Below are positions 1-8,524 of a DNA stretch of 64,000 nt, piece by piece. The translations under genes were made by a program, and so were the position numbers. Each line of letters begins with the position of its first letter. Positions within the stretch are counted from its first letter, which is position 1. The notes beneath the pieces are model-generated. The model was not told where the DNA came from. It was given only the letters and a program-made list of their open reading frames with translations, and searched no databases. Source of the stretch: Curtobacterium sp. VKM Ac-1395 (lineage in GTDB: Bacteria; Actinomycetota; Actinomycetes; Actinomycetales; Microbacteriaceae); contig NZ_JADKRX010000006.1 of the NCBI RefSeq assembly GCF_015350975.1, positions 62,001-126,000 of the forward strand, given 5' to 3'.

Positions 1-912
1 CAGGTCCGCCCGGAGCGACCCCGTGCGGAACGGGAAGGTCCACGTCGGACGCACGCCGAGCCTCCCGGCCGCCAGCGCCACCACGCGCTGCGGAGCGAGC
101 CGCGTGAGGACCGCACCCGTGTCGTCCGGTGCGTCGACGACGGTGCGGGACCAAGCCTGGAGGCGCGCCACCCGCCCGTCGGGTCGGTGCTGTTCCAACA
201 CGGTCGGCTGGGTCTCCGCTGTCCACGGCTCCAGGAGCGCCTGGGTGCCCGCGGGGAGCGTGCCGAAGCGTCCGACCAAGCCGGCGTCGACGAGTTCGCG
301 GCCGCCGGGTGTGCGGAGGAGCGTCGGGTTCCACCGTTTCCCGGCGATGCCCTGCAGGGTGGCGAGGGCCTCGGGGGTGAGTCGGGGGCCATCGACCGTG
401 GTCGGGGCGAGCGGCGCCGGCAGGGTCTCGAGGTCGCGGGTGGTGCCGGTGGTGACGGGGCCGACGGCGCGGACGGAGTCGAGGACGGCGAAGACGAGGT
501 CGTCGGTGTCGGCGAGGCGGGCGAGGGGCCGTTCGATCGTCACGTCGACGCGGTGCCGGCCGGTGACGAAGAGCAGGTGGGCGCCGATGATGTCGCCGGG
601 GCCGTCGTCCTCCTCCGCGCTGGCGTCCGGGCGGACGTACTCGACCAGCCGGGCGGGGGCGCCGACCGTGGTCCAGACGTCGCAGCCGACCAGGAGCAGG
701 CCGTCGACGGAGCCGGGCAGGCGGTCGAGCAGGGAGGCGTTCTCGTCGCCGATGGAGCGGTCGCTCGGGCGGGAACGCACGGTGAGAACGACGTCGTCGC
801 CCACCACGCGGAGGTCTGCCTGCGCCGTGTCCGCACGCTGCCAGGAGTCGGGGCGACGGAGGACGACGCGTGCGGTGCGGTCCTCGGTGCCGAGCGGGAC
901 GGGGACTGCCAT
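1..912 (-). CDS. Hypothetical protein, C-terminus cut by window edge
   Basis: The frame is open from an ATG at 912 down to base 1, 304 codons without a stop, so the protein continues outside the window. I do not recognise the family with certainty. The first 150 or so residues alternate strand-like and helical segments with a conserved-looking RRPDSW near residue 20, weakly recalling LpqN/PsbP-like folds of actinobacteria. The second half contains a run of short charged helices. There is no signal peptide or membrane segment. The start is supported by TAGCCT seven bases upstream and no Shine-Dalgarno, the leaderless pattern seen at many genes here. The small gene on the same strand ends 56 bases upstream. 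Confidence 0.6.
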   Translation of the reverse strand, partial: MAVPVPLGTEDRTARVVLRRPDSWQRADTAQADLRVVGDDVVLTVRSRPSDRSIGDENASLLDRLPGSVDGLLLVGCDVWTTVGAPARLVEYVRPDASAEEDDGPGDIIGAHLLFVTGRHRVDVTIERPLARLADTDDLVFAVLDSVRAVGPVTTGTTRDLETLPAPLAPTTVDGPRLTPEALATLQGIAGKRWNPTLLRTPGGRELVDAGLVGRFGTLPAGTQALLEPWTAETQPTVLEQHRPDGRVARLQAWSRTVVDAPDDTGAVLTRLAPQRVVALAAGRLGVRPTWTFPFRTGSLRADL

Positions 913-968
913 GGGCGCAAGGCTACGACGGGGCGGGGGCGCTTCCACGGGCGGCTCGCCGTGCGGGT

Positions 969-1226
969 TCAGCGCAGGCGCGGGCGGCGCGGTGGTGGCG
1001 GGGGAACGCGCTTGGCGGCGACGACGTCCTGGAGGGCGACCTCGACGAGGCCCCGGCGGGTGTCCACCGTGACGGAGTCCGCCGTCCGTGCGACCAGGTC
1101 CCCGAGCGCGTCGCGTGCTCCCCCGGCGTCGTGTGCCCGGACGACGACCCGCTCCCCGAGCTCGGCGTCCCGCAGCAGCCCGAGTGCCAGTGCCCGCGCG
1201 ATGCCCGCCTGCTCGTCCGTGCCCAC
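969..1226 (-). CDS. Small SH3-like domain protein (GNAT-associated type)
   Basis: An 85-residue protein starting at GTG 1226. Residues 1-25 form a helix; residues 26-70 read as a small beta barrel with ERVVVR, DSVTVDTRRG and DVVAAKRVP, ending in a proline/arginine tail. This arrangement is what normally precedes the acetyltransferase domain of a group of actinobacterial GNAT proteins, where the same VVAAKxVPPxPPRR ending links the two domains. Here the acetyltransferase domain is absent, so the piece stands alone; it may be an ancestral single-domain form or a remnant. TACGCT lies six bases upstream of the GTG, supporting a leaderless start. It is divergent from the S4 protein gene, about 80 bases away. 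Function is unknown. Confidence 0.55.
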   Translation of the reverse strand: MGTDEQAGIARALALGLLRDAELGERVVVRAHDAGGARDALGDLVARTADSVTVDTRRGLVEVALQDVVAAKRVPPPPPRRPRLR

Positions 1227-1304
1227 CCGGGAAGCGTACGGGCTGCCCCACGCCCACCGGTCGGCATCGAGGGAGCTCGTGGCGGGCGCGCCTAGGCTGG
1301 GGGC

Positions 1305-1667
1305 ATGGACAAGGCCCGGGTGGACAGCTGGATCTGGGCGGTCCGGATCACCAAGACCCGGTCCGCCGCGACGACCGCGTGCAAGGCCGGCCACGTGAAG
1401 GTGAACGGTGAGCGGGCGAAGCCCTCGCAGCCGGTGGGCCCGGGTGACGAGGTCCGCGTGCGACAGGCCGGCTTCGACCGGATCGTCGTCGTGAAGAGCC
1501 TGATCCTCAAGCGCGTCGGCGCGACCGAGGCGGCGAAGCACCTCGACGACCTGACCCCGGCCCGTCTGCCGAAGGAGGAAGCGGGCTTCGTCCCGATGCG
1601 CGACCGCGGTGCCGGACGCCCGAGCAAGCGGGAGCGCCGCGACCTCGAGAAGCTCCGCGGCCACTGA
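1305..1667 (+). CDS. S4-domain RNA-binding protein (Hsp15/HslR type)
   Basis: A 120-residue protein. The S4 domain occupies residues 5-60: VDSWIWAVRITKTRSAA leads into the GHVKVNGERAKPSQPV turn that contacts RNA. The C-terminal half is basic and ends in RPSKRERRDLEKLRGH. Hsp15-type S4 proteins bind free 50S subunits carrying a nascent chain and help ribosome recycling after heat stress; whether this actinobacterial relative does the same is an inference. The start is well fixed: TAGGCT lies at 1293-1298, six bases before ATG, so the mRNA is probably leaderless. The stop is followed by a GC-rich stretch of repeated CCCGACCGG units up to the end of the convergent J-domain gene. Confidence 0.85.
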   Translation: MDKARVDSWIWAVRITKTRSAATTACKAGHVKVNGERAKPSQPVGPGDEVRVRQAGFDRIVVVKSLILKRVGATEAAKHLDDLTPARLPKEEAGFVPMRDRGAGRPSKRERRDLEKLRGH

Positions 1668-1733
1668 GCCGGCACGGGCCGACCAGCCTGGCGGCCCGAC
1701 CGGCCCGACCGGCCCGATCAGCCCGACCGGACG

Positions 1734-2684
1734 TCAGACGAACCGGACGGTCTGCTGCAGTCGGTCGCGGACGTCGAACACGTCCACGGTGCCCTCGGGC
1801 GACCAGATGCCGTTGAGCACCTGTCCGAGCGCACTGCGACGCACGACGAACGCCGTGGGCTTCCGCTGCGGGCCGACGAGCTGCACGTCGGTGTCGACCG
1901 CGGAGTCCGGCACGACGAGGATCCGCCCGGTGAACCGCACCCGCGTCTGCTTCTGCACGGCACGCGCGGCGCGGACGAGCTCCTTGACCGGACGCTCCCC
2001 CGGTTCGAGCGTCTCGCCGACGATGTCCCCGTGCTCGACGCGGACGGGGCCGCCCCAGTCGATGGACTCGAGCGCCCAGAGCCCGCTCGGCATGAGCACG
2101 ACGTGGTCGAGCTTGCCCTCGGCCCCGGCGTCGAGGTCGTGCCAGACGGTCACGCCGATGCCCATGTCGGCGACGATGGCGGCGGTCGACTCCTCGGCGA
2201 GGGCCTCCCCGAGCAGTCGACGGATGTACCGGGGAGCGCTGCGGATGAGGGACGGGTCGTACGGGTCCTCGATGGGGTCGCCGAGGCCGACCCACTCGCG
2301 CTCGGCGGCGAGGAAGACCTCACGCGACCGACCACCGGGGTGTCCGTGGGACCGGGCCCGGGGGCGGGAGTCGCGCCGCGCTGCGGGCGGTGCGTAGGCG
2401 TCGCGACCCGATCCGGGCCTCCCGGCGGACGCTGACCACGCGGACGAGCCGGACGGCGCGGACGAGGGCCGGGACCCACCGGCGTCGTAGGCGCGACGCG
2501 CTGCGGGTGTGCCGATGCGCTCCCACGCGACCTGGACCTGTCGGAACCGCACGGCGTCGCCGCCGAGGTCGGGGTGGGTCTCGCGGGCGGCGCGCCGGTA
2601 GGCACGGCGCAGGGCCTCGTCGTCGGCGGTCGCGGCGACGCCGAGGACTTCGTAGGGGGTGGCGTCGGCCGGGCTGTCCGTCAT
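1734..2684 (-). CDS. J-domain protein with C-terminal nuclease-related domain
   Basis: A 316-residue protein. Residues 9-67 are a J domain (YEVLGV, then the HPD tripeptide at 37-39), which stimulates ATP hydrolysis by Hsp70. A linker rich in Ser, Gly and Arg (70-120) follows. Residues 125-316 form an alpha/beta domain with KLDHVVLMPSGLWALES and GRILVVPDSAV, resembling NERD-like nuclease-related domains found fused to J domains in actinobacteria. It lacks the Gly/Phe and zinc-finger regions of true DnaJ, so it is a specialised co-chaperone rather than the housekeeping DnaJ. It is convergent with the S4 gene. No good Shine-Dalgarno is visible; TACCGC lies just upstream of ATG. Confidence 0.8.
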   Translation of the reverse strand: MTDSPADATPYEVLGVAATADDEALRRAYRRAARETHPDLGGDAVRFRQVQVAWERIGTPAARRAYDAGGSRPSSAPSGSSAWSASAGRPGSGRDAYAPPAARRDSRPRARSHGHPGGRSREVFLAAEREWVGLGDPIEDPYDPSLIRSAPRYIRRLLGEALAEESTAAIVADMGIGVTVWHDLDAGAEGKLDHVVLMPSGLWALESIDWGGPVRVEHGDIVGETLEPGERPVKELVRAARAVQKQTRVRFTGRILVVPDSAVDTDVQLVGPQRKPTAFVVRRSALGQVLNGIWSPEGTVDVFDVRDRLQQTVRFV

Positions 2685-2820
2685 GGCCTGCGGTACGTTA
2701 CCGGAGCGAGCGCGAGCACCAGCCGTGTGCGCGCTGAACGGCGGCCGGGAGGCTCGTGGGGCGTCGTCCCCGCCGGCCGCGGCCCGTCAGGCGGCGGAGT
2801 TCACGCCACGGCCGCGGAGA

Positions 2821-3567
2821 TCACGCCACCGCGGCGGCGATCTCGTCGAGGTGGTCCTCGAGGTAGGCGACGTCGGCGCGGTACAGGTCGGCGTGGCCGT
2901 GCTGCAGGTCGCTGATGAACTTCGGGTTGCCGGCGGCCGCCTCGGTCTCCATGAGGGTCACCATGGCGACGAGCGAGGACACCATCGTCTCGGCGACCCG
3001 GCTCCTGGAGACGTCGTCGAGCCCGTACGCCCGGCAGAACTCGGCGGCGCGGGCCAGGCGGGCCTCGAGCGTCGGTGCCGCGCGGCCCTCGACCACGCCG
3101 GTGGTGAACGGGGCGAAGCGGTACACCGCGCTCGCGACGTCCCAGACGCGGGGGCCGGGGTGGGCGGTGTCGAAGTCGATCAGGCCGACCGCCGCGATGC
3201 CGTCGTACACGCAGTTGTACGGGGCGAAGTCGCCGTGCACGACGGTCTCGACGGGTGCCCGGTGTGCCTGGGACCACACGTCGACGGTGTCGTCGAGCGG
3301 GAAGGTCGCGGCGGCGTCGTGGTAGTGCCGGAGCATGCGGGCGCTCGTGACGAGGGCCGCTTCGCTCGCGACGTCCTCGGTCCACGGGTACTCGCCGGCG
3401 ACCCCGGGCACGAACGACACGGTCTCGAGGGCGTCCCCGAGGGCGATGGGCTCCGGCGCTGCCACGAACCCCTGTTCGTGCAGGTGGGCGAGGAGCCGGT
3501 GGACGGTAGGCGTCCAGGGGCCTGCCGGCCGGTGGACCCGGTCGTCGGCCTTCGTGATGCGCTCCAT
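2821..3567 (-). CDS. APH-family phosphotransferase (aminoglycoside kinase-like)
   Basis: 248 residues, protein-kinase-like fold of the APH/choline kinase family. The catalytic loop HGDFAPYN is at residues 111-118 and the metal-binding DFD at 131-133. The C-terminal half is helical. The N-lobe is short, without an obvious glycine-rich loop, as in many actinobacterial members of this family whose substrates are unknown; antibiotic resistance should not be assumed. The start at MERITK is chosen because GGAGA precedes this ATG by about seven bases, whereas an upstream extension would add a basic, low-complexity segment. It is monocistronic, with about 240 non-coding bases upstream. Confidence 0.75.
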   Translation of the reverse strand: MERITKADDRVHRPAGPWTPTVHRLLAHLHEQGFVAAPEPIALGDALETVSFVPGVAGEYPWTEDVASEAALVTSARMLRHYHDAAATFPLDDTVDVWSQAHRAPVETVVHGDFAPYNCVYDGIAAVGLIDFDTAHPGPRVWDVASAVYRFAPFTTGVVEGRAAPTLEARLARAAEFCRAYGLDDVSRSRVAETMVSSLVAMVTLMETEAAAGNPKFISDLQHGHADLYRADVAYLEDHLDEIAAAVA

Positions 3568-3729
3568 GGGAGTCTCCTGTCGCGGTCGTCTCCGTTGACG
3601 TGCCTTCGTCGTCGCGGTCGTCTGGCTGACCGCACCGGCGTGCAGGTCAGCGTAGCGGTCACCGGCGGAGTTGGCGCGATCCAACTGCAGACGTGCGCTT
3701 GTCGGCCCGGCCGCGCAGAGAGCGCGGTC

Positions 3730-3785
3730 GTGGGACTGCGGCGGCGTCGCCGCGTGACCCGGCTGTGGGACCGCGGCGGCGTCGC
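3730..3785. repeat. Two direct copies of a 21-bp GC-rich unit
   Basis: GTGGGACTGCGGCGGCGTCGC (written here as 3730-3750) recurs at 3765-3785 with one substitution, a spacing of 35 bases. It lies in the non-coding stretch between the APH-like gene and the end of the NUDIX gene. No further function is apparent; it may be part of a transcript end. Confidence 0.5.
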
Positions 3786-3807
3786 GGGGTGGTCCGGTCG
3801 AGCGTGA

Positions 3808-4731
3808 CTAGAGCCGTTCGCGGAGCCAGGACGGCCCCTGCACGCTGGCCCCGAGTGCGACCACGCGGTCCCGGAGCCCGCGGTCCGCCGTCACCACGAC
3901 GACGGGTCCGTCACCGGCCGCCACGGCGTCGGCCGCCGCGGCCACGATGGCGTCGTCACCGGAGCCGGGCGCCCGCACGACGGCCACACCGGGCGTACCG
4001 CCGACACCGTCGCCGCCCCCGGGACCCGTGGCCACGTCGGCACCGCGTGCGTCGCCCTCGAGCACCACGGTCCACCGCGGCCACCACGTGGCGGAGTCGA
4101 GCCCGAGGGCCTCGGCGGGCAGCCCCACCGCGGCGAGCGCCGTGATCCCGTCGACGAGCCGGGTGGCGGCGCCGGAGCGGTCCTTCCACCAGCCGTCGGG
4201 CACGCTGCCGACGACGTTCGCGGCGTCGACGACGACGTGCGGGCTGGTGTCGAGCGTGGCGCGGAGTGCGGGCCAGGAGCGGCCGAAGCCCGGGTGCAGG
4301 GGCAGGTCGTCGACGGCCTCGACGGGGACCCAGTCGAGCGCCAGGCTCTCGCGGTCGGCGATGACGGGTTCGAACGGCCGTGCGGCGCGGCCGACAACGG
4401 TCGTGTAGGTCCAGAAGCCGAGGTCGAGCACGGCGGTGTGCCGGAGGTCGATGCCGTCGAGGGGCACGCCGGCTTCCTCGGCGGACTCGCGGAGTGCACC
4501 GGTGACGGCGTCCTCGTGCTGGTGCCGGGCGCCGCCGGGGATGCCCCAGGTGCCGCCGTGGTGGCTCCACTCGACGCGGTGCTGCAGGAGGACGCGGCCG
4601 TGGCCGTCGTCGACGAGGAGTCCGGAGGCACCGAAGAGCCCCCACGCCTTGGTGCCGTCGGGTCCGTACGCCCAGGCGTCGCCGGGGTCGCGGGGGCCGG
4701 GCGGCGGACCGGGGGGCAGGACGTCTGGCAC
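3808..4731 (-). CDS. NUDIX hydrolase fused to NYN/PIN-like domain
   Basis: 307 residues from GTG 4731. Residues 25-165 are a NUDIX domain; the Nudix box GX5EX7REUXEEXGU is complete at about 66-89 (REsAEEAGV at its end). Residues 185-307 begin [11 protein letters not shown] and continue with [18 protein letters not shown], the pattern of NYN/PIN-like nuclease domains commonly fused to this NUDIX subgroup in actinobacteria. The usual reading is a nucleotide-diphosphate hydrolase coupled to an RNA-processing domain, but no substrate is known. GGTGGACAG directly before the GTG gives a plausible ribosome binding site. The gene is divergent from the thiamin operon; its start is about 50 bases from the riboswitch. 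Confidence 0.8.
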   Translation of the reverse strand: MPDVLPPGPPPGPRDPGDAWAYGPDGTKAWGLFGASGLLVDDGHGRVLLQHRVEWSHHGGTWGIPGGARHQHEDAVTGALRESAEEAGVPLDGIDLRHTAVLDLGFWTYTTVVGRAARPFEPVIADRESLALDWVPVEAVDDLPLHPGFGRSWPALRATLDTSPHVVVDAANVVGSVPDGWWKDRSGAATRLVDGITALAAVGLPAEALGLDSATWWPRWTVVLEGDARGADVATGPGGGDGVGGTPGVAVVRAPGSGDDAIVAAAADAVAAGDGPVVVVTADRGLRDRVVALGASVQGPSWLRERL

Positions 4732-4778
4732 CTGTCCACCCTGGCACACGCGCCTGACATGCGTCGTGTACCGTGCTG

Positions 4779-4857
4779 CTCGAGACACGGGGTGCCGCGA
4801 CCAGCGGCTGAGATCACACCCGTCGAACCTGCTCGAGCTCGTACTCGCGAAGGGATC
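4779..4857 (+). promoter_or_regulatory. TPP riboswitch (THI element)
   Basis: All conserved blocks are present in order: ACACGGGGTGC at 4785-4795, GCTGAGA at 4807-4813, ACCC at 4818-4821, GAACCTG at 4825-4831 and the closing CGCGAAGGGA at 4846-4855. It lies immediately before thiM. The final AGGGA is six bases from the thiM ATG and so doubles as the Shine-Dalgarno sequence; folding around bound thiamin pyrophosphate should occlude it and lower translation. No intrinsic terminator lies between the element and the gene, which also favours translational control. Confidence 0.93.
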
Positions 4858-4861
4858 GTCC

Positions 4862-5707
4862 ATGGAGAACGCTGCGCCCGTGTGGCCAGAACGCACCGCC
4901 GAACTGCTCGAGGCCGTCCGTGCCAGGAGTCCCCTGGTGCAGTGCATCACGAACACCGTGGTGCAGAACGTGACGGCGAACGTCCTGCTCGCGCTCGGCG
5001 CCTCGGCCGCGATGGTCGACGTGCCGACGGAGGCCGGTCCGTTCGCCCGGGTCGCCGACGCCCTGCTGGTGAACACCGGCACCCCGCACGCGGAGCCCCG
5101 GGTGGCGTCGGTCGAGGCGGCGACCGCTGCCGTCGAGCACGGCACACCGTGGGTGCTCGACCCGGTCGCCGTGGGGTCGCTCCCGGTCCGGACGGCCCTG
5201 GCGCGGGACCTGCTCGCGATCGGCCCGACGGTGCTGCGCGGCAACGCCTCCGAGGTGCTCGCGCTGCTCGGCGCCTCCGCCGGTGGACGCGGGGTCGACA
5301 GCACGGCCGGCACCGACGACGCGCGTGCGGCTTCGGTCGACGCGGCCGGGAGGCTCGTGGGCGCGGTCGCCGTGTCCGGTCCCGTCGACCTGGTGGCCGG
5401 GTCCGGCGCCCCGGACTGGTCGGGCACGGTCGTGCGGGTGGCGAACGGGTCGGAGCTGCTCACGCGGATCACGGGTGGCGGGTGCGCGCTCGGTGCCGTG
5501 ATCGCGGCGTTCACGGCGGTGTCGCCGGAGGACCCGGGTGCTGCTGCCGTGGCCGGGACGCTCGTGCACACGGTCGCGGCGGAGCTCGCGGCGGCCGACG
5601 CCGGTGGCCCCGGCACGTTCCAGCCGCTGTTCCTCGACCGGTTGGCGTCGCTGACCCCCGAGGACGTGCTCCGCGTGGCCCGGGTCACCGAGGAGCGTGC
5701 CGCGTGA
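4862..5707 (+). CDS. thiM: Hydroxyethylthiazole kinase ThiM
   Basis: 281 residues, normal length for ThiM. It phosphorylates 4-methyl-5-(2-hydroxyethyl)thiazole, the thiazole salvage step of thiamin synthesis. The ribokinase-like fold shows [18 protein letters not shown] near the N-terminus, the substrate loop [11 protein letters not shown], the LDPVAVG segment, LRGNASEV, and the ATP/anion-hole motif [12 protein letters not shown] around residue 205. The start is set by AGGGA (end of the riboswitch) six bases upstream. The stop TGA overlaps the GTG of thiE, so the two are translationally coupled. First gene of a thiM-thiE-thiD/tenA operon. Confidence 0.95.
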   Translation: MENAAPVWPERTAELLEAVRARSPLVQCITNTVVQNVTANVLLALGASAAMVDVPTEAGPFARVADALLVNTGTPHAEPRVASVEAATAAVEHGTPWVLDPVAVGSLPVRTALARDLLAIGPTVLRGNASEVLALLGASAGGRGVDSTAGTDDARAASVDAAGRLVGAVAVSGPVDLVAGSGAPDWSGTVVRVANGSELLTRITGGGCALGAVIAAFTAVSPEDPGAAAVAGTLVHTVAAELAAADAGGPGTFQPLFLDRLASLTPEDVLRVARVTEERAA

Positions 5708-6423
5708 ACGACGTCGGCGTGTACCTGGTGACCGACGGGATGCTGTGCGACCGGCACGGGATCGGGGTGCTCGGCGTCGTCCGGGCGGCCGTGCACGCGG
5801 GGGTCCGGATCGTGCAGGTGCGGGACAAGGACGCGAGCGCCAGGGACCTCCTCGCGCTGACGGTGGCCGTCGCCGACGCGGTGGGCGACCGGGCCGCGGT
5901 GGTCGTCGACGACCGGCTCGACGTCGCCCTGGCTGCCCGGCTCGCCGGACACCGGGTGGCGGGCGTGCACCTGGGGCAGTCCGACGTGCCGGTGTCCGCG
6001 GCGCGGGCGCTGCTCGGACCGGACGCGCACGTCGGACTGACTGCGAACACCCCGGCGCACCTCGACGCCCTGGTGCGGCTCCCCCGCGGGACCGTCGACC
6101 TGCTCGGGGTGGGGGTCGTGCACCCCACGACGACGAAGCCGGACCACCCGCCGGCGCTCGGGCACGACGGCTTCGCCAGGATCGCCGCGGCCACCGACCT
6201 GCCCTGCGTGGCGATCGGCGGGGTCGACCTCGACGACGTGGCGCCGCTGGCCGCTGCCGGGGCGGCGGGGGTCGCCGTCGTCTCGGGGATCTGCGCCGCG
6301 CCGGACCCCGGTGCGGCGGCCGCTGCGTACGTGGCGGCGTGGAGCGGTGGTGCCGGTCGCCCGCTCGGCGGACAGCCGAGTGGCGGACGGGTGTCGAGCC
6401 TCCCCGCCGGCGGTGTGCGGTGA
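5704..6423 (+). CDS. thiE: Thiamin-phosphate synthase ThiE
   Basis: 239 residues starting at GTG 5704, overlapping the thiM stop by four bases. ThiE joins hydroxymethylpyrimidine diphosphate and thiazole phosphate to give thiamin phosphate. The TIM-barrel landmarks are present: [39 protein letters not shown] and [10 protein letters not shown] followed by GVAVVSGI. The last 25 residues ([19 protein letters not shown] and onward) extend beyond the usual fold and run up to the next gene. Its stop overlaps the GTG of thiD/tenA, giving a tightly coupled operon. Confidence 0.94.
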   Translation: MNDVGVYLVTDGMLCDRHGIGVLGVVRAAVHAGVRIVQVRDKDASARDLLALTVAVADAVGDRAAVVVDDRLDVALAARLAGHRVAGVHLGQSDVPVSAARALLGPDAHVGLTANTPAHLDALVRLPRGTVDLLGVGVVHPTTTKPDHPPALGHDGFARIAAATDLPCVAIGGVDLDDVAPLAAAGAAGVAVVSGICAAPDPGAAAAAYVAAWSGGAGRPLGGQPSGGRVSSLPAGGVR

Positions 6424-8075
6424 GCGGGCCGGTGCGCGTGCTCAGCATCGCCGGGACCGACCCGACCGGTGGGGCCGGGCTGCAGGCGGACCTCAAGGCG
6501 ATCGCGGCGCACGACGGCTACGGCATGGCCGTGGTGACCGCGGTGGTGGCGCAGAACACGCACGGGGTGCGGTCGGTGCACATGCCGGACGTGACGGTGC
6601 TGCGGGACCAACTCGACGCGGTGTCGGACGACGTGGTCGTGGACGCGGTCAAGATCGGGATGCTCGGCACGACGGCGGTCGTCCGCGAGGTCACCGACTG
6701 GCTGCAGGCGCACCGGCCGCCCGTCGTGGTCGTCGACCCGGTGATGGTGGCCACGAGCGGCGACCGGCTGCTCGACGCGGACGCCGAGGTCGCGATGACG
6801 GAGCTGTTCGCCCTCGCGGACCTGGTCACGCCGAACCGGAGCGAGCTGGCGGTGCTGGCTGGGCTCGCCGGAGTCGCCGGAGTCGCCGGTTCCGAGACCG
6901 TCGACGCGGACGCCGTCGTCGCGGCGCTGGCCGTCGCCCGACGGTGGGACGTGCTCGTGCTGGCGAAGGGCGGGCACGCGGGCGGCAGCACCTCGGACGA
7001 CGTGCTCGTCGCGTCCGACGGCGCCGTCCGGGTCTTCCGGGGTCCCCGGGTGCCCACGAGGAACACGCACGGCACGGGGTGTTCGCTGTCGAGTGCGATC
7101 GCGACCCTCGCGGCACGGCACGGTGACTGGGAGCTCGCGGTCCGCGGGGCGAAGGACTGGCTGACGGCGGCGCTCGAGGGTGCCGACGCGCTCGAGGTCG
7201 GGAGCGGCAACGGGCCGGTGGACCACGGGGCGCTGGTGCGACGGGCGCTCCCCCCGGTCCGGTCGACCGACCTGTGGTGGACCGACGCCGAGGAGCTGCT
7301 CGCGGCGACGATCGACACCCCGTTCCTGCGCGGGATGGCGGACGGCACGCTCGACCCCGACGTCTTCGCCGGGTACCTGGCGCAGGACGTGCACTACCTG
7401 CGGGCGTACGAGCGGCACCTCGGGGCGGTCGGGGAGCGTTCAGCGGGACCGGCGGCGGCGTTCTGGGCGGCTGCGGCTGCCGGGTGCGCCGAGGAGGCCG
7501 CCTCGTTGCACCACCGACGGCTCGCCGGCACCCGCGCCGACGACGCGGTCGACCCGACGTGCGCCGGCTACCTGGCGCACCTGGCGGCCTGTGCGGAGGC
7601 GGACGACGTCGCCGTGCTCGCCGCCGCGGTGCTGCCGTGCTTCCGGGTCTACGCCTGGGTCGGAGCGCAGTTCGGCGCGGCCGCGGTCCTGCCGGGCGCA
7701 GGCGAGCTGCATCCGTACGCCGACTGGGTCACGGCGTACGGGGACCCCGGGTTCGCGGCGTCGAGCGCGGCGGCGACGGAGCACGTCGAGGACCTGGCGC
7801 GGGGAGCCTCCCCCGCCGTGCGCGGAGCGATGGCCCGGGCGTTCCGGGCGTCGGTCGCGTGGGAGCTGGCGTTCTTCCGGATGCCGACGGGCGACGCGGT
7901 GGGTGCGCCGGGCTCCCCGGACGGGCGGGGCTACCGCGCTGCGGGCACCACGACGTCGGCGGTGGGCGTGCTCGGGCTGACCGACGGCTCGGTCGCCCCC
8001 GGGGCGAGCCGCACCAGCTCCACGGCGAGCGCCGACCCGTCGACCGAGCAGCGCATCCAGGTGAAGTCGGGTTGA
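6420..8075 (+). CDS. thiD: Bifunctional ThiD kinase / TenA thiaminase II
   Basis: 551 residues. Residues 1-270 are ThiD, hydroxymethylpyrimidine (phosphate) kinase: AGTDPTGGAGLQADLKAI, QNTHGV, VDPVMVATSG and the GTGCSLSSAI anion hole. Residues 285-505 are TenA, which recovers hydroxymethylpyrimidine from degraded thiamin; the nucleophile is in VLPCF and the acidic residue in WELAFF. ThiD-TenA fusions are known. With ThiM and ThiE the operon converts salvaged pyrimidine and thiazole to thiamin phosphate; thiC and thiG are not here. The last 45 or so residues after FFRMPTGDA have no counterpart in TenA and lie over the 3' end of the convergent phosphoesterase gene, so they may be read-through sequence before the first available stop. 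Confidence 0.92.
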   Translation: MSGPVRVLSIAGTDPTGGAGLQADLKAIAAHDGYGMAVVTAVVAQNTHGVRSVHMPDVTVLRDQLDAVSDDVVVDAVKIGMLGTTAVVREVTDWLQAHRPPVVVVDPVMVATSGDRLLDADAEVAMTELFALADLVTPNRSELAVLAGLAGVAGVAGSETVDADAVVAALAVARRWDVLVLAKGGHAGGSTSDDVLVASDGAVRVFRGPRVPTRNTHGTGCSLSSAIATLAARHGDWELAVRGAKDWLTAALEGADALEVGSGNGPVDHGALVRRALPPVRSTDLWWTDAEELLAATIDTPFLRGMADGTLDPDVFAGYLAQDVHYLRAYERHLGAVGERSAGPAAAFWAAAAAGCAEEAASLHHRRLAGTRADDAVDPTCAGYLAHLAACAEADDVAVLAAAVLPCFRVYAWVGAQFGAAAVLPGAGELHPYADWVTAYGDPGFAASSAAATEHVEDLARGASPAVRGAMARAFRASVAWELAFFRMPTGDAVGAPGSPDGRGYRAAGTTTSAVGVLGLTDGSVAPGASRTSSTASADPSTEQRIQVKSG

Positions 8076-8524
8076 CGCCGGCGGTCGGTGGGCGACCCGG
8101 GGTTGAGCAGGCGGAGGGCCCCGGTCGTCCCGCCGACCCCGGGGCCGGTGACGCGGGTGTCCCACGGGATGTGGGAGTGACCGAAGACGAGCACGTCCGT
8201 CCCCGGGTACGTCGCTGCCGCACGGCGTTCCCGGCCGGTGGCGGCGCCGGTCTCGTGCACGAGGGCGATGCGGAGCTCCTCGACGTCGACGTGTTCGACC
8301 AGCGACAGGCGCTCCTCGAAGCCCGGCGCGTCGTCGTTGTTGCCGCGCACCCCGACGAACGACCGGCTGCGGGCCTGGAGCGTCTGGACCGTCGCCAGGT
8401 CGACCCAGTCCCCGGCGTGCACGACGAGGTCGGCGGCGTCGACGTCGGCCCAGAGCGCCGCTGGCAGGTCCTTGGCGCGCTTCGGCAGGTGGGTGTCGGA
8501 GAGCAGCAGGAGCGAGGTGCTCAC
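7931..8524 (-). CDS. YfcE/MJ0936-type metallophosphoesterase
   Basis: 197 residues from GTG 8524. A compact calcineurin-like phosphoesterase: LLLSDTHLPKR (Asp and His metal ligands) at the N-terminus, VVHAGDWVD, VRGNNDD in the middle and VFGHSHIP near residue 110. Such enzymes hydrolyse phosphodiesters with two metal ions; the natural substrate is unknown. The start overlaps the stop of the MarR-type regulator gene by four bases (GTGA), so the two are co-transcribed. The C-terminal part overlaps the 3' end of thiD/tenA by 145 bases on the opposite strand. Confidence 0.85.
   Translation of the reverse strand: MSTSLLLLSDTHLPKRAKDLPAALWADVDAADLVVHAGDWVDLATVQTLQARSRSFVGVRGNNDDAPGFEERLSLVEHVDVEELRIALVHETGAATGRERRAAATYPGTDVLVFGHSHIPWDTRVTGPGVGGTTGALRLLNPGSPTDRRRQPDFTWMRCSVDGSALAVELVRLAPGATEPSVSPSTPTADVVVPAAR

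Noticed and set aside
2821-3567. Aminoglycoside resistance gene
   Set aside because: The APH catalytic motifs are present, but the family includes many kinases of other small molecules and no resistance context exists here.
4741-6165. Extension of the NUDIX reading frame by about 480 codons upstream
   Set aside because: It would run antisense through the riboswitch, thiM and thiE; the Nudix domain begins soon after GTG 4731, which has a ribosome binding site.
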